Below, piece after piece: positions 16,898-26,223 of a stretch of DNA of 64,000 nucleotides (its first letter is position 1; each line of letters opens with the position of its first letter). The position numbers and the translations under genes are program-made. The stretch comes from RHKX01 sp963839535 (GTDB lineage Bacteria > Actinomycetota > Thermoleophilia > Solirubrobacterales > 70-9). Location: NCBI GenBank assembly GCA_963839535.1, contig CAWIVF010000005.1, forward strand, positions 62,001 through 126,000, read 5' to 3'. Below the pieces are notes generated by a model, which had not been told where the DNA came from, did no database searches, and saw only the letters and a program-made list of their open reading frames with translations.

Positions 16898-18874
16898 ATG
16901 AGAACAAGCAATGAGGTATTTCGCATCCACCTCATGTTGCTTGCGATCTGCCTCACGTCCCTGCTCCTGAGCGCCTCCGCCTCCCCCGCCAGGGCGGCCT
17001 GGACCCCTCCCGTCTCGGTCTCGGTAGCCGGCTCCGCGGCCAGGGCCCCGCAGGTGGCGGTCGACGGAGACGGCAACACCACCGTCGTCTGGGAGAGCGG
17101 CACCGGATCGAGCCGGAGCATTCGCTCGGCCTTCCACCCGACCGGGGGGCCCTGGGATGCCTCGTTCACCCGCATCCCGGCCGGCACGGACTGCTTCGAC
17201 CCGCAACTGGCGGTCAACCCGGCCGGCGCGGCGGTCGTCGTCGCGGAGTGCACCGCCGGAACCGCCAGCGTGCATGCCGCCTATCGCGCCGCGGGAGGCT
17301 CGTGGGCCGGGTCGATAGCCGTACCCGGATCCGGCGGGGGTGTCGATCCCCGAGTCGCCATCGATGACGACGGCCACGCGGTTGTGGTCTGGGAGAGCGG
17401 GAGCACCGTGCAGTCCTCGTATCGTCCTGCGGCCGGTCCCTGGGGAGCTGCCGCCCAGGCGAGCCCAGCCGGCCATGTCGTACGCGATCCGCAGGTTGCG
17501 ATCAGCTCGACCGGCAACGCGCGGGCGGTCTGGCGCCATGAGCTGAATCGAAACATGACCGACCCGGTGGTGACGGTGGAGAGCGTGAACCGGCAGGACG
17601 CCGGGGCGTGGAGTGCAACGCCCGCGGTCCTGACGTCCCCGGCGACGTCCACGATTCCCATTGCAGAGGGCGAACCTCAGATCAGCTGGAACACCGTGGG
17701 CGGTCGGACGGCGGTCTGGGCCAACCGCACTACGCCGGCGCTGGCGATCCTGGAGAACCAGTGGGGCAGCGGTGCTGGGGGCTGGGGTGGCGACTTCGCC
17801 GACCATTCCACCTCCGACGGGGTCAGAAGCGTCGAGGAGCCGCAGGTCGCACTCGATGATGCGGGCCACGCCGTAGCGGTGTGGCGCGGCTACGACAGCG
17901 GAACGGGCAGCTTCCGCACCCAAGCGGCCACAACGGATTTCCTCAGCGACGATTGGTCGGCCCCGATCACTCTCGCCGACGTCGAAACGGGCGCTGCCGA
18001 CCCTGAGGTTGCAGTGAATCCGGCCGGTGACGCGACCGTAGTCTGGCGGACCATCGGCGGGGAGATCTCCGCCGTATCGCACCCGACCGGGGGCCCGTTC
18101 TCGACCGCGACCCCGATCTCGAACGCATCACACACGGGCTTCGGCGACCCGGAGGTGACCGTGAACACGTCCGGCGATGCGATCGCGGCGTGGGCTGCAT
18201 CCGGCACCACCCCCACCCACATCGCCGTCGCGATCGACGACGTCACCCCTCCGGCGCTGTCGGCGATCAGCGTCCCGGCCACGGTGGCGAAAGGGGCCAA
18301 TGCAGCGATGACCGCGGCCGCTACGGACGCGTGGTCGGCAGCGACCCTCGCGTGGGATTTCGGCGACGGGTCGACGGGGGTCGGCGAAGCCGTCGACCAC
18401 GCCTACGCCACCACGGGTGCGAAGACGGTTTCGGTGACGGCGACGGACTCGGCGGGGAACAGCGCCACTCAGACCCGCGAAATCGTCGTGACGAGTCGCC
18501 TCAGCCCGCTCGCCCTCCAAGTCACCGTCCCGAGGCAGTCGTGGCGGAAGATCAAGAAGTCCAAGGGGGTCAGCTTGCGCTGCACCCTCGATGCCGTTGG
18601 CACCTGCAAGGCCAAGGCGACCGTGAGCCGCAGGGCCGCCAAGCGACTCGGGCTGAAGGTCCGCAGGGGGGCAACGACACTTCGCGTCGGCAGCGGCCGC
18701 GTCGCGATCGATCGGGCCGACCGCCCGACGAAGCTGAAGGTGAAGCTGACGCGCAAGGCCCGCGCCGCAATCGGGGAGGCCACGCGAAACGTCCCACTCA
18801 AGCTCGCCGTCACCGGTAGCGCGCCCGACCGAGGGTCCGCATCGCTGACTCGGAAGTTGAAGATCCGGCGGTAG
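16898..18874 (+). CDS. Secreted repeat protein with PKD domain and basic C-terminal domain
   Basis: The intact 658-residue product has a signal peptide (MLLAICLTSLLLSASASPARA). About eight propeller-like repeats follow, each with a motif such as PQVAVDGDGNTTVVWESG or DPEVAVNPAGDATVVWR. Next comes a PKD domain (LAWDFGDGSTGVGEAVDHAY, residues ~485-530). The final ~115 residues are a strongly basic beta domain with a Cys pair (VSLRCTLDAVGTCKAKATVS). It is probably a cell-surface or secreted binding protein; no catalytic motif is seen. It starts a run of four exported proteins. Confidence 0.8.
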   Translation: MRTSNEVFRIHLMLLAICLTSLLLSASASPARAAWTPPVSVSVAGSAARAPQVAVDGDGNTTVVWESGTGSSRSIRSAFHPTGGPWDASFTRIPAGTDCFDPQLAVNPAGAAVVVAECTAGTASVHAAYRAAGGSWAGSIAVPGSGGGVDPRVAIDDDGHAVVVWESGSTVQSSYRPAAGPWGAAAQASPAGHVVRDPQVAISSTGNARAVWRHELNRNMTDPVVTVESVNRQDAGAWSATPAVLTSPATSTIPIAEGEPQISWNTVGGRTAVWANRTTPALAILENQWGSGAGGWGGDFADHSTSDGVRSVEEPQVALDDAGHAVAVWRGYDSGTGSFRTQAATTDFLSDDWSAPITLADVETGAADPEVAVNPAGDATVVWRTIGGEISAVSHPTGGPFSTATPISNASHTGFGDPEVTVNTSGDAIAAWAASGTTPTHIAVAIDDVTPPALSAISVPATVAKGANAAMTAAATDAWSAATLAWDFGDGSTGVGEAVDHAYATTGAKTVSVTATDSAGNSATQTREIVVTSRLSPLALQVTVPRQSWRKIKKSKGVSLRCTLDAVGTCKAKATVSRRAAKRLGLKVRRGATTLRVGSGRVAIDRADRPTKLKVKLTRKARAAIGEATRNVPLKLAVTGSAPDRGSASLTRKLKIRR

Positions 18875-18885
18875 CGGCCTTCGGG

Positions 18886-20204
18886 CTACGTGCCCGGCTT
18901 CTTGAACGTCTTCGCCCTGTAGTCGCGGAAGAAGACGGAGACGGTGTGCTCGCTCGACGGCCAGTTCGGCACGTTGATCGTCTCGGTGAACTCGCGGTGA
19001 CCCCTCGACGTCTCCTTGACCGCGATCGTCCCGCTCGCGTCGGCGCTCGAGGGCATGTAGTTGTCGACCCCGGTCAGGAAGCTGATCGAGCTGAAGGGAG
19101 GCAGCGGCTCGCTCAGGTCCGTGGTCTGGTCGGAGCTCATCGTCGAAGTTGAACACCGCCAGGACCCGGCGCGCCCGCGGGGCGATCTCCGGGGTGATCA
19201 CGTTCAACCCGTTGAACTCGAGTCGGTCGGTGGCTCCCGGATAGGGCTGGTCACCCCACCACTCCCGCATCCGCGTGACGGCGATCGAGGTGTGATCGGG
19301 GTCCCTCTCGATGAACGGAGCAAGGAGCGGAGCGTTGAGCACCCGGTAGAAGTAGTCGTCGCGCTCGAAGGGCTCGGGGTAGTTGTGGATCACGGTCTCG
19401 CCGGACCCCTTGACCGCGAACTCGTAGTGCTTGCGGCCGTTGACCTCGAAGGGCCCGAAGGCGCCGTCGGATCCGATCAGCTTCTTGTAGACGGGCTTGC
19501 CGGGCACGCGATGCCCGGTGGCGCCATCGAGCTCATAGACCTTCAGCTGGGCGCCCGCCATGCCCTCGTTGGTCGGGAAGTCGAGGGCGCGACCGGCGAC
19601 CTTCACCTTCTTCGGCGGCTCGGGCACGACGCTCTTGGTCGCCGGCGCCTCTCCCGATCAGGAACTCGTAGACCTCGAGGAAGCTCGCGGCCGAGGTCGT
19701 CACCTCGGTGTGGGCCCGGTTCGGGAAGTAGACGTTCGTCGCGCCGTCGATGGAGCGCGTCTGGTCGCCCTCGCCCCAGATCGCCAGCGTCGGGACGCCG
19801 CCGGGGGGCGACGAGCTCGAGCGGCCGTCGAAGTTCACGTAGCGGCGGACGCTCGCCGCGCGCTCGGGGGTCGCGAGGTAGGAGTGCATGACCGTCGTAC
19901 CGCGCGAGTGGGCGAGGACGTCGACCTGATCCGAGCCCGTCCTCTCCTTGACGTCGGCGATGAAGCCGTCGAGATTGGCGATCGCCGTGTCGTTGGTGCC
20001 CTCGAGGGTGTCGTACTCGTAGGCGAAGATCCGCTTCCGGGGGAAGCCGTTGCTGGCGAAACGCATCGTGTTGGTCTCGAACTGCTGCACGGAGCCGGAC
20101 TGCCCGTGGACGAAGATCATCGGAGTCGGGGCCGGAGCCGCCTGGGCCTCGGCGCTGAGGGCGAGGATCGCGACCGCCGCGATGAGGCTGGATGCCTTAC
20201 GCAT
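18886..20204 (-). CDS. Secreted alpha/beta-hydrolase, lipase-like, two frame breaks
   Basis: From ATG 20204: a signal peptide (LIAAVAILALSAEAQA), an oxyanion region FVHGQSGSVQQF, the nucleophile elbow VLAHSRGTTVMHSYL (Ser in AHSRG), and an Asp/His part (IWGEGDQTRSIDGAT, FPNRAHTEVTTS). The frame breaks near 19655 and continues with PEPPKKVKVAGRALDF and a beta-rich domain. It breaks again near 19140, next to a TCGAC, and continues with MSSDQTTDLSEPLPP to the stop at 18886. The restored length is about 438 residues. The start overlaps the end of the beta-propeller gene by eight bases. Confidence 0.72.
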
Positions 20205-21981
20205 CCTTGCTCCGGAGCTGGACTCGTCGATTGGCGGCGTTGGAATTGCCGGCGGCGTCCCGAGCCTTCACACGGATCCTGGCCGTCGCTTTCACCGGTC
20301 CGCGCTCCGCAGCTTCGGCGACGAAGCGGCGCGCCGCGGAGGGCACGCGCAACCGCAGCTTGCCCTTGACGCCGGGCGCCAGATTTCGCTTGGCGGGCTT
20401 CAACTTGAACCGACTGGAAGCCCTCGCCCCGGGGGCCCCGCCGTTCCGGTGCTTGACCACGAGGCTGCCGCGGCCCCTGGCGGTGCACGCCTCATCGCAG
20501 GTGGCGACGACCTTCACACGCCGACCGAGCTCCTGCCTGCGGGGCCCGGAGAGCTTCAGGCTCGGCGGATCGAGGTCGGCTCGAGCCGTGGCAACCGCGC
20601 TCGAGGTGCCGTTGCACGACACGGTCTGGCCGGTTGTGACGATGCTGGTCGAGCAACCTTCGTCATCGACCACGGTCAGCCTCACCGTGTAGTCGCCGGG
20701 CGCGGAGTAGCTGTGCGAGCCGGTCGGTGAGGCGCCGGTTTCCACCGTGCCGTCGCCGTAGTCGAACGTGTAGGTGGCGACCGAGCCGTCGGCGTCCGAC
20801 GAAGCGCCTCCGTCGACTGTGATGCTCCTCCCGCCCCCGCTCGAGCGGCTGACCGAGAGAGCGGCCGTCGGTCCCTGATTCGGGCTCGTGGCGATGCTCT
20901 GGAAGCTCGGGCTGCCGGCACCGGAAGTGAACGGAGAACCGGGGATCAGGCTCAGGGTTCCGTCCCCCGCGACATCGAAGGCGGGGACGTTGCCGGCCGC
21001 CGCATCGATGGTGCCGTAGAGGTGCAGGCCCTCGGAGGTCTGGGCGAGGAACTGGGGATCGGTACCGGCGGGAACCACCGGACCGGAGGCGAGCGCCCCG
21101 CCGGGCCCGATGACCATCGCCGCGATCTGGTCGGTTGCCATGAACCCGGCATACAGCCGGGTGCCGCTAAGGCTTGGCCGCAGCGGCATCGGCTGAGTGC
21201 CGGCGCCCGTTGAGAACGGTGTGCCCGCCACGGGCGTCAGCGCCCCGGTGGCGTCGAAGTTGAAGGCTGCGATCGAGTTCGAGAACCAGTTATTGACGTA
21301 GATGCGGTTCGCGTTCGGCGCGAGCGCCGTATTGACGACGCCGATGCCGCCGGTCGGTGCGGACGCACCTGGCGCCCCGAGCGAACCGTCCTGATTGATC
21401 CTCATCGCCGCAACGTTGGTGGTGCTGTTGCCTGGAACCAGGAGAAAACGACCGTCGGCGCTCACCGACGGCACTCGCAGGCCCTCGACGGTGGGGTTCG
21501 TTGCGAAGGGTGAACCGGGCAGGGCGGTCAGCGACCCGTTCGCGGCGATCTCGTAGCCGGAGATCGAATTGCCGTTCACCACGTAGAGATGCCGGCCATC
21601 AGGCGTAGTGACGAGAGCGATGGGTCCGCTCGCGCCAGTGGGCGTGGGCGGGCCGACCGACTGGAGCCCGCCGCCGGCCAGCACGCGGAACGCGCTGATG
21701 CTGTCCGAGCTCTGGTTCGCGACGTAAAGCTTCGTGCCGTCGGGAGTGAGCGCCACCCCCTCGGGGCTCAGGCCGGCGGGAAAGGGCGAGCCGGCGACCG
21801 GGGTGAGGGTCCCGTCGGAGTTCACGGTGAGGGCGGCGACGCCGCTCGTTCCGGTGGCGTAGATGGTCTTGGCCGAAGCGCTCGCGGCGAAGAGAAGGAC
21901 GATGACCAGACCAGCGAGCAAGCTCACGATCGCTCGTGACCCGCGGCCACCTGCGGACTCTCCAACCGCCATAGGACGCAA
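20197..21981 (-). CDS. Secreted beta-propeller (lactonase-like) protein with PKD and basic C-terminal domains
   Basis: The intact 594-residue product has a signal peptide (VSLLAGLVIVLLFAASASA). A seven-bladed propeller of the lactonase/YVTN type follows, with repeats such as GVALTPDGTKLYVANQSSDS and PDGRHLYVVNGNSISGYE. A PKD domain (YTFDYGDGTVETGASPTGSH) comes next. The C-terminal ~130 residues are a basic beta domain with a Cys pair (VVATCDEACTARGRGSLVVK) like those on other exported proteins here. Lactonase activity is unlikely to be the sole role; it may bind surface polymers. It is in operon with the lipase downstream. Confidence 0.78.
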   Translation of the reverse strand: MRPMAVGESAGGRGSRAIVSLLAGLVIVLLFAASASAKTIYATGTSGVAALTVNSDGTLTPVAGSPFPAGLSPEGVALTPDGTKLYVANQSSDSISAFRVLAGGGLQSVGPPTPTGASGPIALVTTPDGRHLYVVNGNSISGYEIAANGSLTALPGSPFATNPTVEGLRVPSVSADGRFLLVPGNSTTNVAAMRINQDGSLGAPGASAPTGGIGVVNTALAPNANRIYVNNWFSNSIAAFNFDATGALTPVAGTPFSTGAGTQPMPLRPSLSGTRLYAGFMATDQIAAMVIGPGGALASGPVVPAGTDPQFLAQTSEGLHLYGTIDAAAGNVPAFDVAGDGTLSLIPGSPFTSGAGSPSFQSIATSPNQGPTAALSVSRSSGGGRSITVDGGASSDADGSVATYTFDYGDGTVETGASPTGSHSYSAPGDYTVRLTVVDDEGCSTSIVTTGQTVSCNGTSSAVATARADLDPPSLKLSGPRRQELGRRVKVVATCDEACTARGRGSLVVKHRNGGAPGARASSRFKLKPAKRNLAPGVKGKLRLRVPSAARRFVAEAAERGPVKATARIRVKARDAAGNSNAANRRVQLRSKDA

Positions 21982-22096
21982 GACTACGGAACCGTCGTGC
22001 GGACTCTCGACACAGGACCTCAGCCCTGAGCCGGCTCGATGAGGTCACCTCAGATTTGCTCAGCGACTGAGTGAGCCCGCTTCCTTCCCGCGCAGC

Positions 22097-24115
22097 TCAG
22101 CAGGAGGCCCGGGCGTCGCGACGGTCTGCGGCGCAGGTGTCCTCGCCGGCCCCGCCGCTCGCTGAGTCGTTGCCCTCGACCTCGTCGCGCGTATTGAGCG
22201 CGTCGTCGCCGTGCCGGCCGAAGAGCGTGTCGTCGCCCGACCCACCGGTCAGTCGGTCGTCGGCGGCGCCGCCGAGCAACTGGTCGCCGCCGTCCGCTCC
22301 CGAGAGATAGTCGTCGCCGGCCTCGCCACGGAGGAAATCCTGACCGAGACCTCCGTAGAGGCGATCGTTGCCGCCCCTTCCGCGGATGCTGTCGTCGCCA
22401 CCAGCGCCGCGAATGACGTCGTCATCGTCGCCGCCACTGATGACGTCGTCCCCGCCCCTGCCGTAGACGGTGTCGTTGCCGCCCCGGGCGCAGATCACGT
22501 CATCGCCCGCGGTCGCATGGATGATGTCGTCGCCGGCGGTTCCGCGAATCGTGCACGCCCGCGGATCGGTGGGATCGGGGGACTCCGAGTCGTCCTGCGC
22601 ACCGGCGCAACCCGGGTCGTCGGGGAAGTCAACCTTGCCGTCGGAGTCGTTGTCGAGCCCGTCGACGCATTGCCTCTCAGGGGGGCCGCAGGTGACCGTA
22701 ATCGAGACGGTCCCCACGGAGCCGCCGTTCAGCGTGTATGTGAAGGAGTCCGAGCCGCAGTAGCCGGCATCTGGGGCGTAGGTGAGGTCGGCGCCGGAGT
22801 TGGTGATGACGACCGTGCCGTGGGTCCCGTCGGTCTTCGAGGCGATCGTCTTGCGGCCGGCATCCGTGTCGGTGTCGTTGGCGAGGACGTCGATCGTGGT
22901 CGCCGAGGCATCCTCGCTGACGGTCGCGGAGTCGTTGACGGCGGTAGGTGCCACATCTTCCGCCAGGAGGACCGTCACGTCGTTTGAGAACGTGTTCGCC
23001 GTAGCAAGGTCCCCCTTGCCGTCGCCGTTGAAGTCGCCGACGGCGACCGAATAGGGAAAGTTGCCCACCGTTTCGGGGCTGGTTGGAGCGGCGGTGAAGG
23101 CACCGCTACCGTCGCCGAGCAGGATCGTCACGGTGCCGTGGCTGGGGTTCGCCGTCGCCAGGTCCTGTTTGCCGTCGTCGTTGAAGTCGCCGACGGTGAT
23201 CGAGACCGGGTTCTGCGACAGGGAACTCGCGGCAGCGATGAAGTCGCCGCTCCCGTCGCCGATCAGGATCGAGACGGTGCCGTCGTCGTAGCTCGCCACC
23301 GCCAGATCCTGCTTGCCGTCCCCATTGAAGTCGCCGACCGCAACCGAGGCCGGGCCGTCGCCGACCGCCTCGGGGCTCGTGCCGCTGGGGCTGAAGCCGC
23401 CGATGCCGTCGCCGAGCAGGATCGTCACGTTGTCGGAGCCCGTGTTCGCCGTCGCCAGGTCCTGCTTGCCGTCGCCATTGAAGTCGCCGACCGTGACTGA
23501 AGATGGGAAGGAGCCAACCGTCATCGGACTGGTTGGGGTGGCGCTGAAGTCGCCGCTGCCGTCACCGAGCAGGATGGTCAGGTTGTCGGAGGCCTGGTAG
23601 TGAGCCGTCGCCAGGTCCTGCTTGCCGTCGCCATTGAAGTCGCCGACCGTGACTGAAAACGGAGAGGAGACCACCGCCACAGGACCGCTGAGGGCGGCGG
23701 TGAAGTCGCCGCTACCGTCGCCGAGCAGGATCGTCACGTTGTCGGAGCCCGTGTTCGCAGTCGCCAGGTCCTGCTTGCCGTCGCCGTTGAAGTCGCCGAC
23801 GGCGACCGCGACCGGGGCGCTCCCAGTCGCTTCAGGGCCGGTGCCTGCGGCGCTGAAGTCGCCGCTACCGTCGCCAAGCAGGACCGTCACGTCGTTGGAG
23901 CTCGAATTCGCCGTCGCCAGGTCCTTATTGCCGTCGCCATCGAAATCGCCGACCGCGACCGAATACGGCTCCGATCCCGCCGCCTCTGGGCTACTCGGTG
24001 CGGCAGTGAAATCGTTGGCCTCCGCCGCACCGCACATGCCAAACAGGGCGATCGCTGCGCACGCGGCGAACCGACGCCGCCCCCTGCGGTCATTGGAAAC
24101 CCACCTGGATGTCAT
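22097..24115 (-). CDS. Secreted FG-GAP/VCBS propeller protein with RTX calcium-binding C-terminus
   Basis: ATG 24115 opens a 672-residue product with a signal peptide (FAACAAIALFGMCGAAEA). Seven FG-GAP/VCBS repeats follow with the core DFNGDGKQDLATAN plus TILLGDGSGDF, enough for one seven-bladed propeller. Then comes a cadherin-like/Big domain (VNDSATVSEDASATTIDVLA, CGSDSFTYTL). The last ~140 residues are glycine/aspartate nonapeptides (GGNDTVYGRGGDDVISGGDD style), a calcium-binding beta-roll. RTX proteins usually leave by type I secretion, but this one has an N-terminal Sec signal. Alternative in-frame starts at 24181 and 24286 lack support. Confidence 0.82.
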   Translation of the reverse strand: MTSRWVSNDRRGRRRFAACAAIALFGMCGAAEANDFTAAPSSPEAAGSEPYSVAVGDFDGDGNKDLATANSSSNDVTVLLGDGSGDFSAAGTGPEATGSAPVAVAVGDFNGDGKQDLATANTGSDNVTILLGDGSGDFTAALSGPVAVVSSPFSVTVGDFNGDGKQDLATAHYQASDNLTILLGDGSGDFSATPTSPMTVGSFPSSVTVGDFNGDGKQDLATANTGSDNVTILLGDGIGGFSPSGTSPEAVGDGPASVAVGDFNGDGKQDLAVASYDDGTVSILIGDGSGDFIAAASSLSQNPVSITVGDFNDDGKQDLATANPSHGTVTILLGDGSGAFTAAPTSPETVGNFPYSVAVGDFNGDGKGDLATANTFSNDVTVLLAEDVAPTAVNDSATVSEDASATTIDVLANDTDTDAGRKTIASKTDGTHGTVVITNSGADLTYAPDAGYCGSDSFTYTLNGGSVGTVSITVTCGPPERQCVDGLDNDSDGKVDFPDDPGCAGAQDDSESPDPTDPRACTIRGTAGDDIIHATAGDDVICARGGNDTVYGRGGDDVISGGDDDDVIRGAGGDDSIRGRGGNDRLYGGLGQDFLRGEAGDDYLSGADGGDQLLGGAADDRLTGGSGDDTLFGRHGDDALNTRDEVEGNDSASGGAGEDTCAADRRDARASC

Positions 24116-24244
24116 CGTCGGCCACTCCGATCGGATAGTGCCGCGACTGCTCGCAGGCGGTGTCTGCTGATGCGTACCCATCGACAGAACCGAGCAGAGC
24201 TTGAAAGCCGAGCAGGAAGCTCGACCGGAGAAGGTCCTACGAGG

Positions 24245-24318
24245 GGTGAGCGACGGGGCTCGAACCCGCGACCGCCTGGACCACAACCAGGAGCTCTACC
24301 AACTGAGCTACGCCCACC
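24245..24318 (-). tRNA. tRNA-His (GTG)
   Basis: A full cloverleaf. The acceptor 5' GTGGGCG pairs with CGCTCAC, and an extra G at -1 faces C73, the hallmark of tRNA-His. The D-arm is GCTC...GAGC, the anticodon stem CCTGG/CCAGG with loop TTGTGGT gives GTG, and the T-arm reads GCGGGTTCGAGCCCCGT. CCA is not encoded. Confidence 0.96.
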
Positions 24319-24386
24319 GTGTGGCGCTCAATCTAGCGGGGCTCCGCCCCGGCCCTCGCCGTGGCCCTGCCCGGCCGCCGGGCCGG

Positions 24387-24438
24387 GTCGACCCCCCGAG
24401 AGGCCGACCCGGCCCTGTCGACCCCCCGAGAAGCCGAC
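24387..24438. repeat. Two-copy tandem repeat, period 30
   Basis: Two 22-bp copies (24387-24408 and 24417-24438) of a unit beginning GTCGACCCCCCGAGA differ at one base. They lie in the 155-bp gap between the 3' end of the sigma-linked membrane gene and the tRNA-His promoter side. Nothing else is recognisable in the gap. Confidence 0.4.
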
Positions 24439-24473
24439 GTGGCGCACCGCGCGTGTTCCAGGCCGTCGTCAGG

Positions 24474-25025
24474 TCAGGGCTCGGGCAGCCCCGGCCCTCC
24501 CGGGCCATACCTGACGATCACCTGGAAGTTGGGTCCGTTCACGGCCAGGCCCGGCTTCCCCTTGTTGAGGTAGGCCTCCCAGGCCAACTCCTGCTCGGTG
24601 TACTTCGCCGGGACCGTGCCGTCGGCGCACTTCGGCGTGGGTGCCATCGCGCCGTTCGGCTTGACGGTCTGTCGCAGGGGCGACCCGTCCGGACAGAGGA
24701 TCGGCAGCCCCGTGTCGAGGTTGATGTAGCCGATCACGTCGCCCGGCTTCGGCAGCTCGAACGGCGGGCCGCCGTCGTCGATCACCTCGAACGGGGGCGG
24801 ATTGATGGTCCTCCCTCCGGGAAGGTCGATCAGCCCCGAGGCGGTCGCGAGCGCCGCTCCCGCCGGAAGCGCGACGATGGTTGCGAGGAGGAACGTGATC
24901 CTGCGGTTGATCCAGCTCGCCAGCGGGCGGCGCCGGCGCGGATTCGCCTCGGCGGCCCGCAGGAAGTCGTGGCTCCAGGCGTCCAGGCTCGGGAACTGGC
25001 TGAGTGGCTGCGGCTGAGCGCTCAT
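24474..25025 (-). CDS. Single-pass membrane protein coupled to ECF sigma factor
   Basis: The 183-residue product has a cytoplasmic N-terminus (~45 residues, Arg-rich before the helix), one membrane helix (ITFLLATIVALPAGAALATA) and an outer Pro/Gly-rich domain with two Cys (PILCPDGSP, TPKCADGT). It overlaps the sigma-factor stop by four bases (ATGA). Position and topology fit an anti-sigma factor or a sigma-linked sensor. The N-terminal part is too short for a ZAS domain and has no HxxxCxxC. The function is inferred from context only. Confidence 0.6.
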   Translation of the reverse strand: MSAQPQPLSQFPSLDAWSHDFLRAAEANPRRRRPLASWINRRITFLLATIVALPAGAALATASGLIDLPGGRTINPPPFEVIDDGGPPFELPKPGDVIGYINLDTGLPILCPDGSPLRQTVKPNGAMAPTPKCADGTVPAKYTEQELAWEAYLNKGKPGLAVNGPNFQVIVRYGPGGPGLPEP

Positions 25026-25606
25026 GTCGCCTCCTCCAGCGGGCCGTACTCGTCAAGCGCGCCCGCCAGCGCCTTGAGGCCGCGCGCGACGCGGGCCCGG
25101 GCGGCCTCCTGGGAGATTCCCAGCCTGTCGGCCACCTCCGGGTAGGGCAACTCGTCGACAACGCGGAGCTGCAGCGCCTCCCGCTGCTCCGCCGAGAGGC
25201 GCCGGAGCTCGTTGCGGACCCCGCTGCGCAGCCGGTCGAGTCCGGCGAGCTCGATCACGCGGGCGTGCTCCTCTTCGCCGGTCAGCCGCGGCGGCTCCAG
25301 GCCAAGCCGGCGCAGGCCCCGCCGTTCGACGGCGCTGCGACGGAAGTACATGGCAAGTTGCCGACGGGCGATCCCGAGCAGCCACTGCCGCGCCTCGAGG
25401 TCGCTCGAGCCGCGGAACCCCCGCCTGCCCAGGAACGCCTGAGCAAGCGTCTCGGCGGCGAGCTCGACGCCCGTGTCCACGTCATAGACGTGGCGGACCA
25501 TGAACACGACGATCGAGTCGAGGTGCTCGCCGTAGAAAGCGCCGAACGCGGACGGATCCCGCTTCGAGCGGCGGAGGGCGTCTGCTGAGGAGTCCTCGAT
25601 GGGCAT
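25022..25606 (-). CDS. ECF-type RNA polymerase sigma factor
   Basis: The intact 194-residue product. Region 2 spans FGAFYGEHLDSIVVFMVRHV to ARQWLLGIARRQLAMYFRR; region 4 is LSAEQREALQLRVVDELPYP then EVADRLGISQEAARARVARG. A GAGGG precedes ATG 25606. The downstream membrane gene overlaps by ATGA. It probably answers an envelope signal through that partner. Confidence 0.87.
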   Translation of the reverse strand: MPIEDSSADALRRSKRDPSAFGAFYGEHLDSIVVFMVRHVYDVDTGVELAAETLAQAFLGRRGFRGSSDLEARQWLLGIARRQLAMYFRRSAVERRGLRRLGLEPPRLTGEEEHARVIELAGLDRLRSGVRNELRRLSAEQREALQLRVVDELPYPEVADRLGISQEAARARVARGLKALAGALDEYGPLEEAT

Positions 25607-25681
25607 TCACCCTCTTAAGTTGCGTTCGGCCCGATTCTGTGACGCAAGGTTGTCATGGGCCGTCCCCGGAAACCGGCGGAG

Positions 25682-26067
25682 TCAGCAGTGGCTGCCGGAA
25701 CCTCCGATCACGAGCAGGTCGGTGTCCAGGATTGCGGTCGTTGCGGTTGGCAGCTCAGGAAGCCCCCGCCGCCGCGATAGAACGCCATATAGCGGCGTTG
25801 AACCGGTTCTTGGCCGAGCGGTCGTAGTTGCCGAGGTTGATCGTGGTACCGGCATCGGAGCGAGGACGAGCTTGATCCTCGAAGCGATCTGCGTCAGACG
25901 CATCCGTTGCCGTCGGAGCCGGTGTCGTGCACGGCTGATCGACTCCCCGTGCGTCCGGGGCTTGATCGTGGCGCGCGGCGTGACACCTGCCCGCACCGCC
26001 GGCGCTGCGATCAGAAACAGGGCAACGACGCAGAAGAACGCGCGGCCCCGTGGATGGCGAAGCTCAT
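25682..26067 (-). CDS. Probable small secreted protein, badly frame-broken
   Basis: No single frame explains this 0.5-kb stretch between the sigma factor and tRNA-Arg, but protein-like fragments line up in order on the minus strand. These are an ATG at 26067, a signal-like segment FFCVVALFLIAAPAVRAGVT, then CTTPAPTATDASDADRFEDQ and DAGTTINLGNYDRSAKNRFN in a second frame, and finally ILDTDLLVIGGSGSHC ending at 25682 in the first frame. I read this as one exported protein of about 120-130 residues with several one-base errors, or a decayed gene. Confidence 0.35.
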
Positions 26068-26149
26068 CCCTACCCCAAATGAGTTTGTGACTGGGCCGGC
26101 CGGGGGACGACGCACGCCGCCCCCGAGCCGACGAACAACGCGCGAAGAG

Positions 26150-26223
26150 TACCCCCGGCAGGACTTGAACCTGCGACATCCGGCTTAGAAGGCCGGCGCT
26201 CTATCCAGCTGAGCTACGGGGGC
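26150..26223 (-). tRNA. tRNA-Arg (TCT)
   Basis: The cloverleaf has acceptor GCCCCCG/CGGGGGT with discriminator A, D-arm GCTC...GAGC, anticodon stem CCGGC/GCCGG with loop CTTCTAA giving TCT, and T-arm GCAGGTTCAAGTCCTGC. CCA is not encoded. Its 5' end overlaps the last codons of the upstream SnoaL-like gene. Confidence 0.95.

Noticed and set aside
21982..22096. CTCAG/CTGAG hairpin in the gap between the propeller and FG-GAP genes
   Set aside because: The stem is only five base pairs without a T-run; too weak to call a terminator.
22097..22560. GC-rich short repeats resembling a CRISPR or minisatellite
   Set aside because: They are the codons of the Gly/Asp nonapeptide RTX repeats; unit lengths of 27 bp without constant repeats or unique spacers rule out CRISPR.
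23000..23980. Nearly identical DNA repeats spaced about 180 bp
   Set aside because: They encode the FG-GAP blades of one propeller protein, so the repetition is explained by protein structure.
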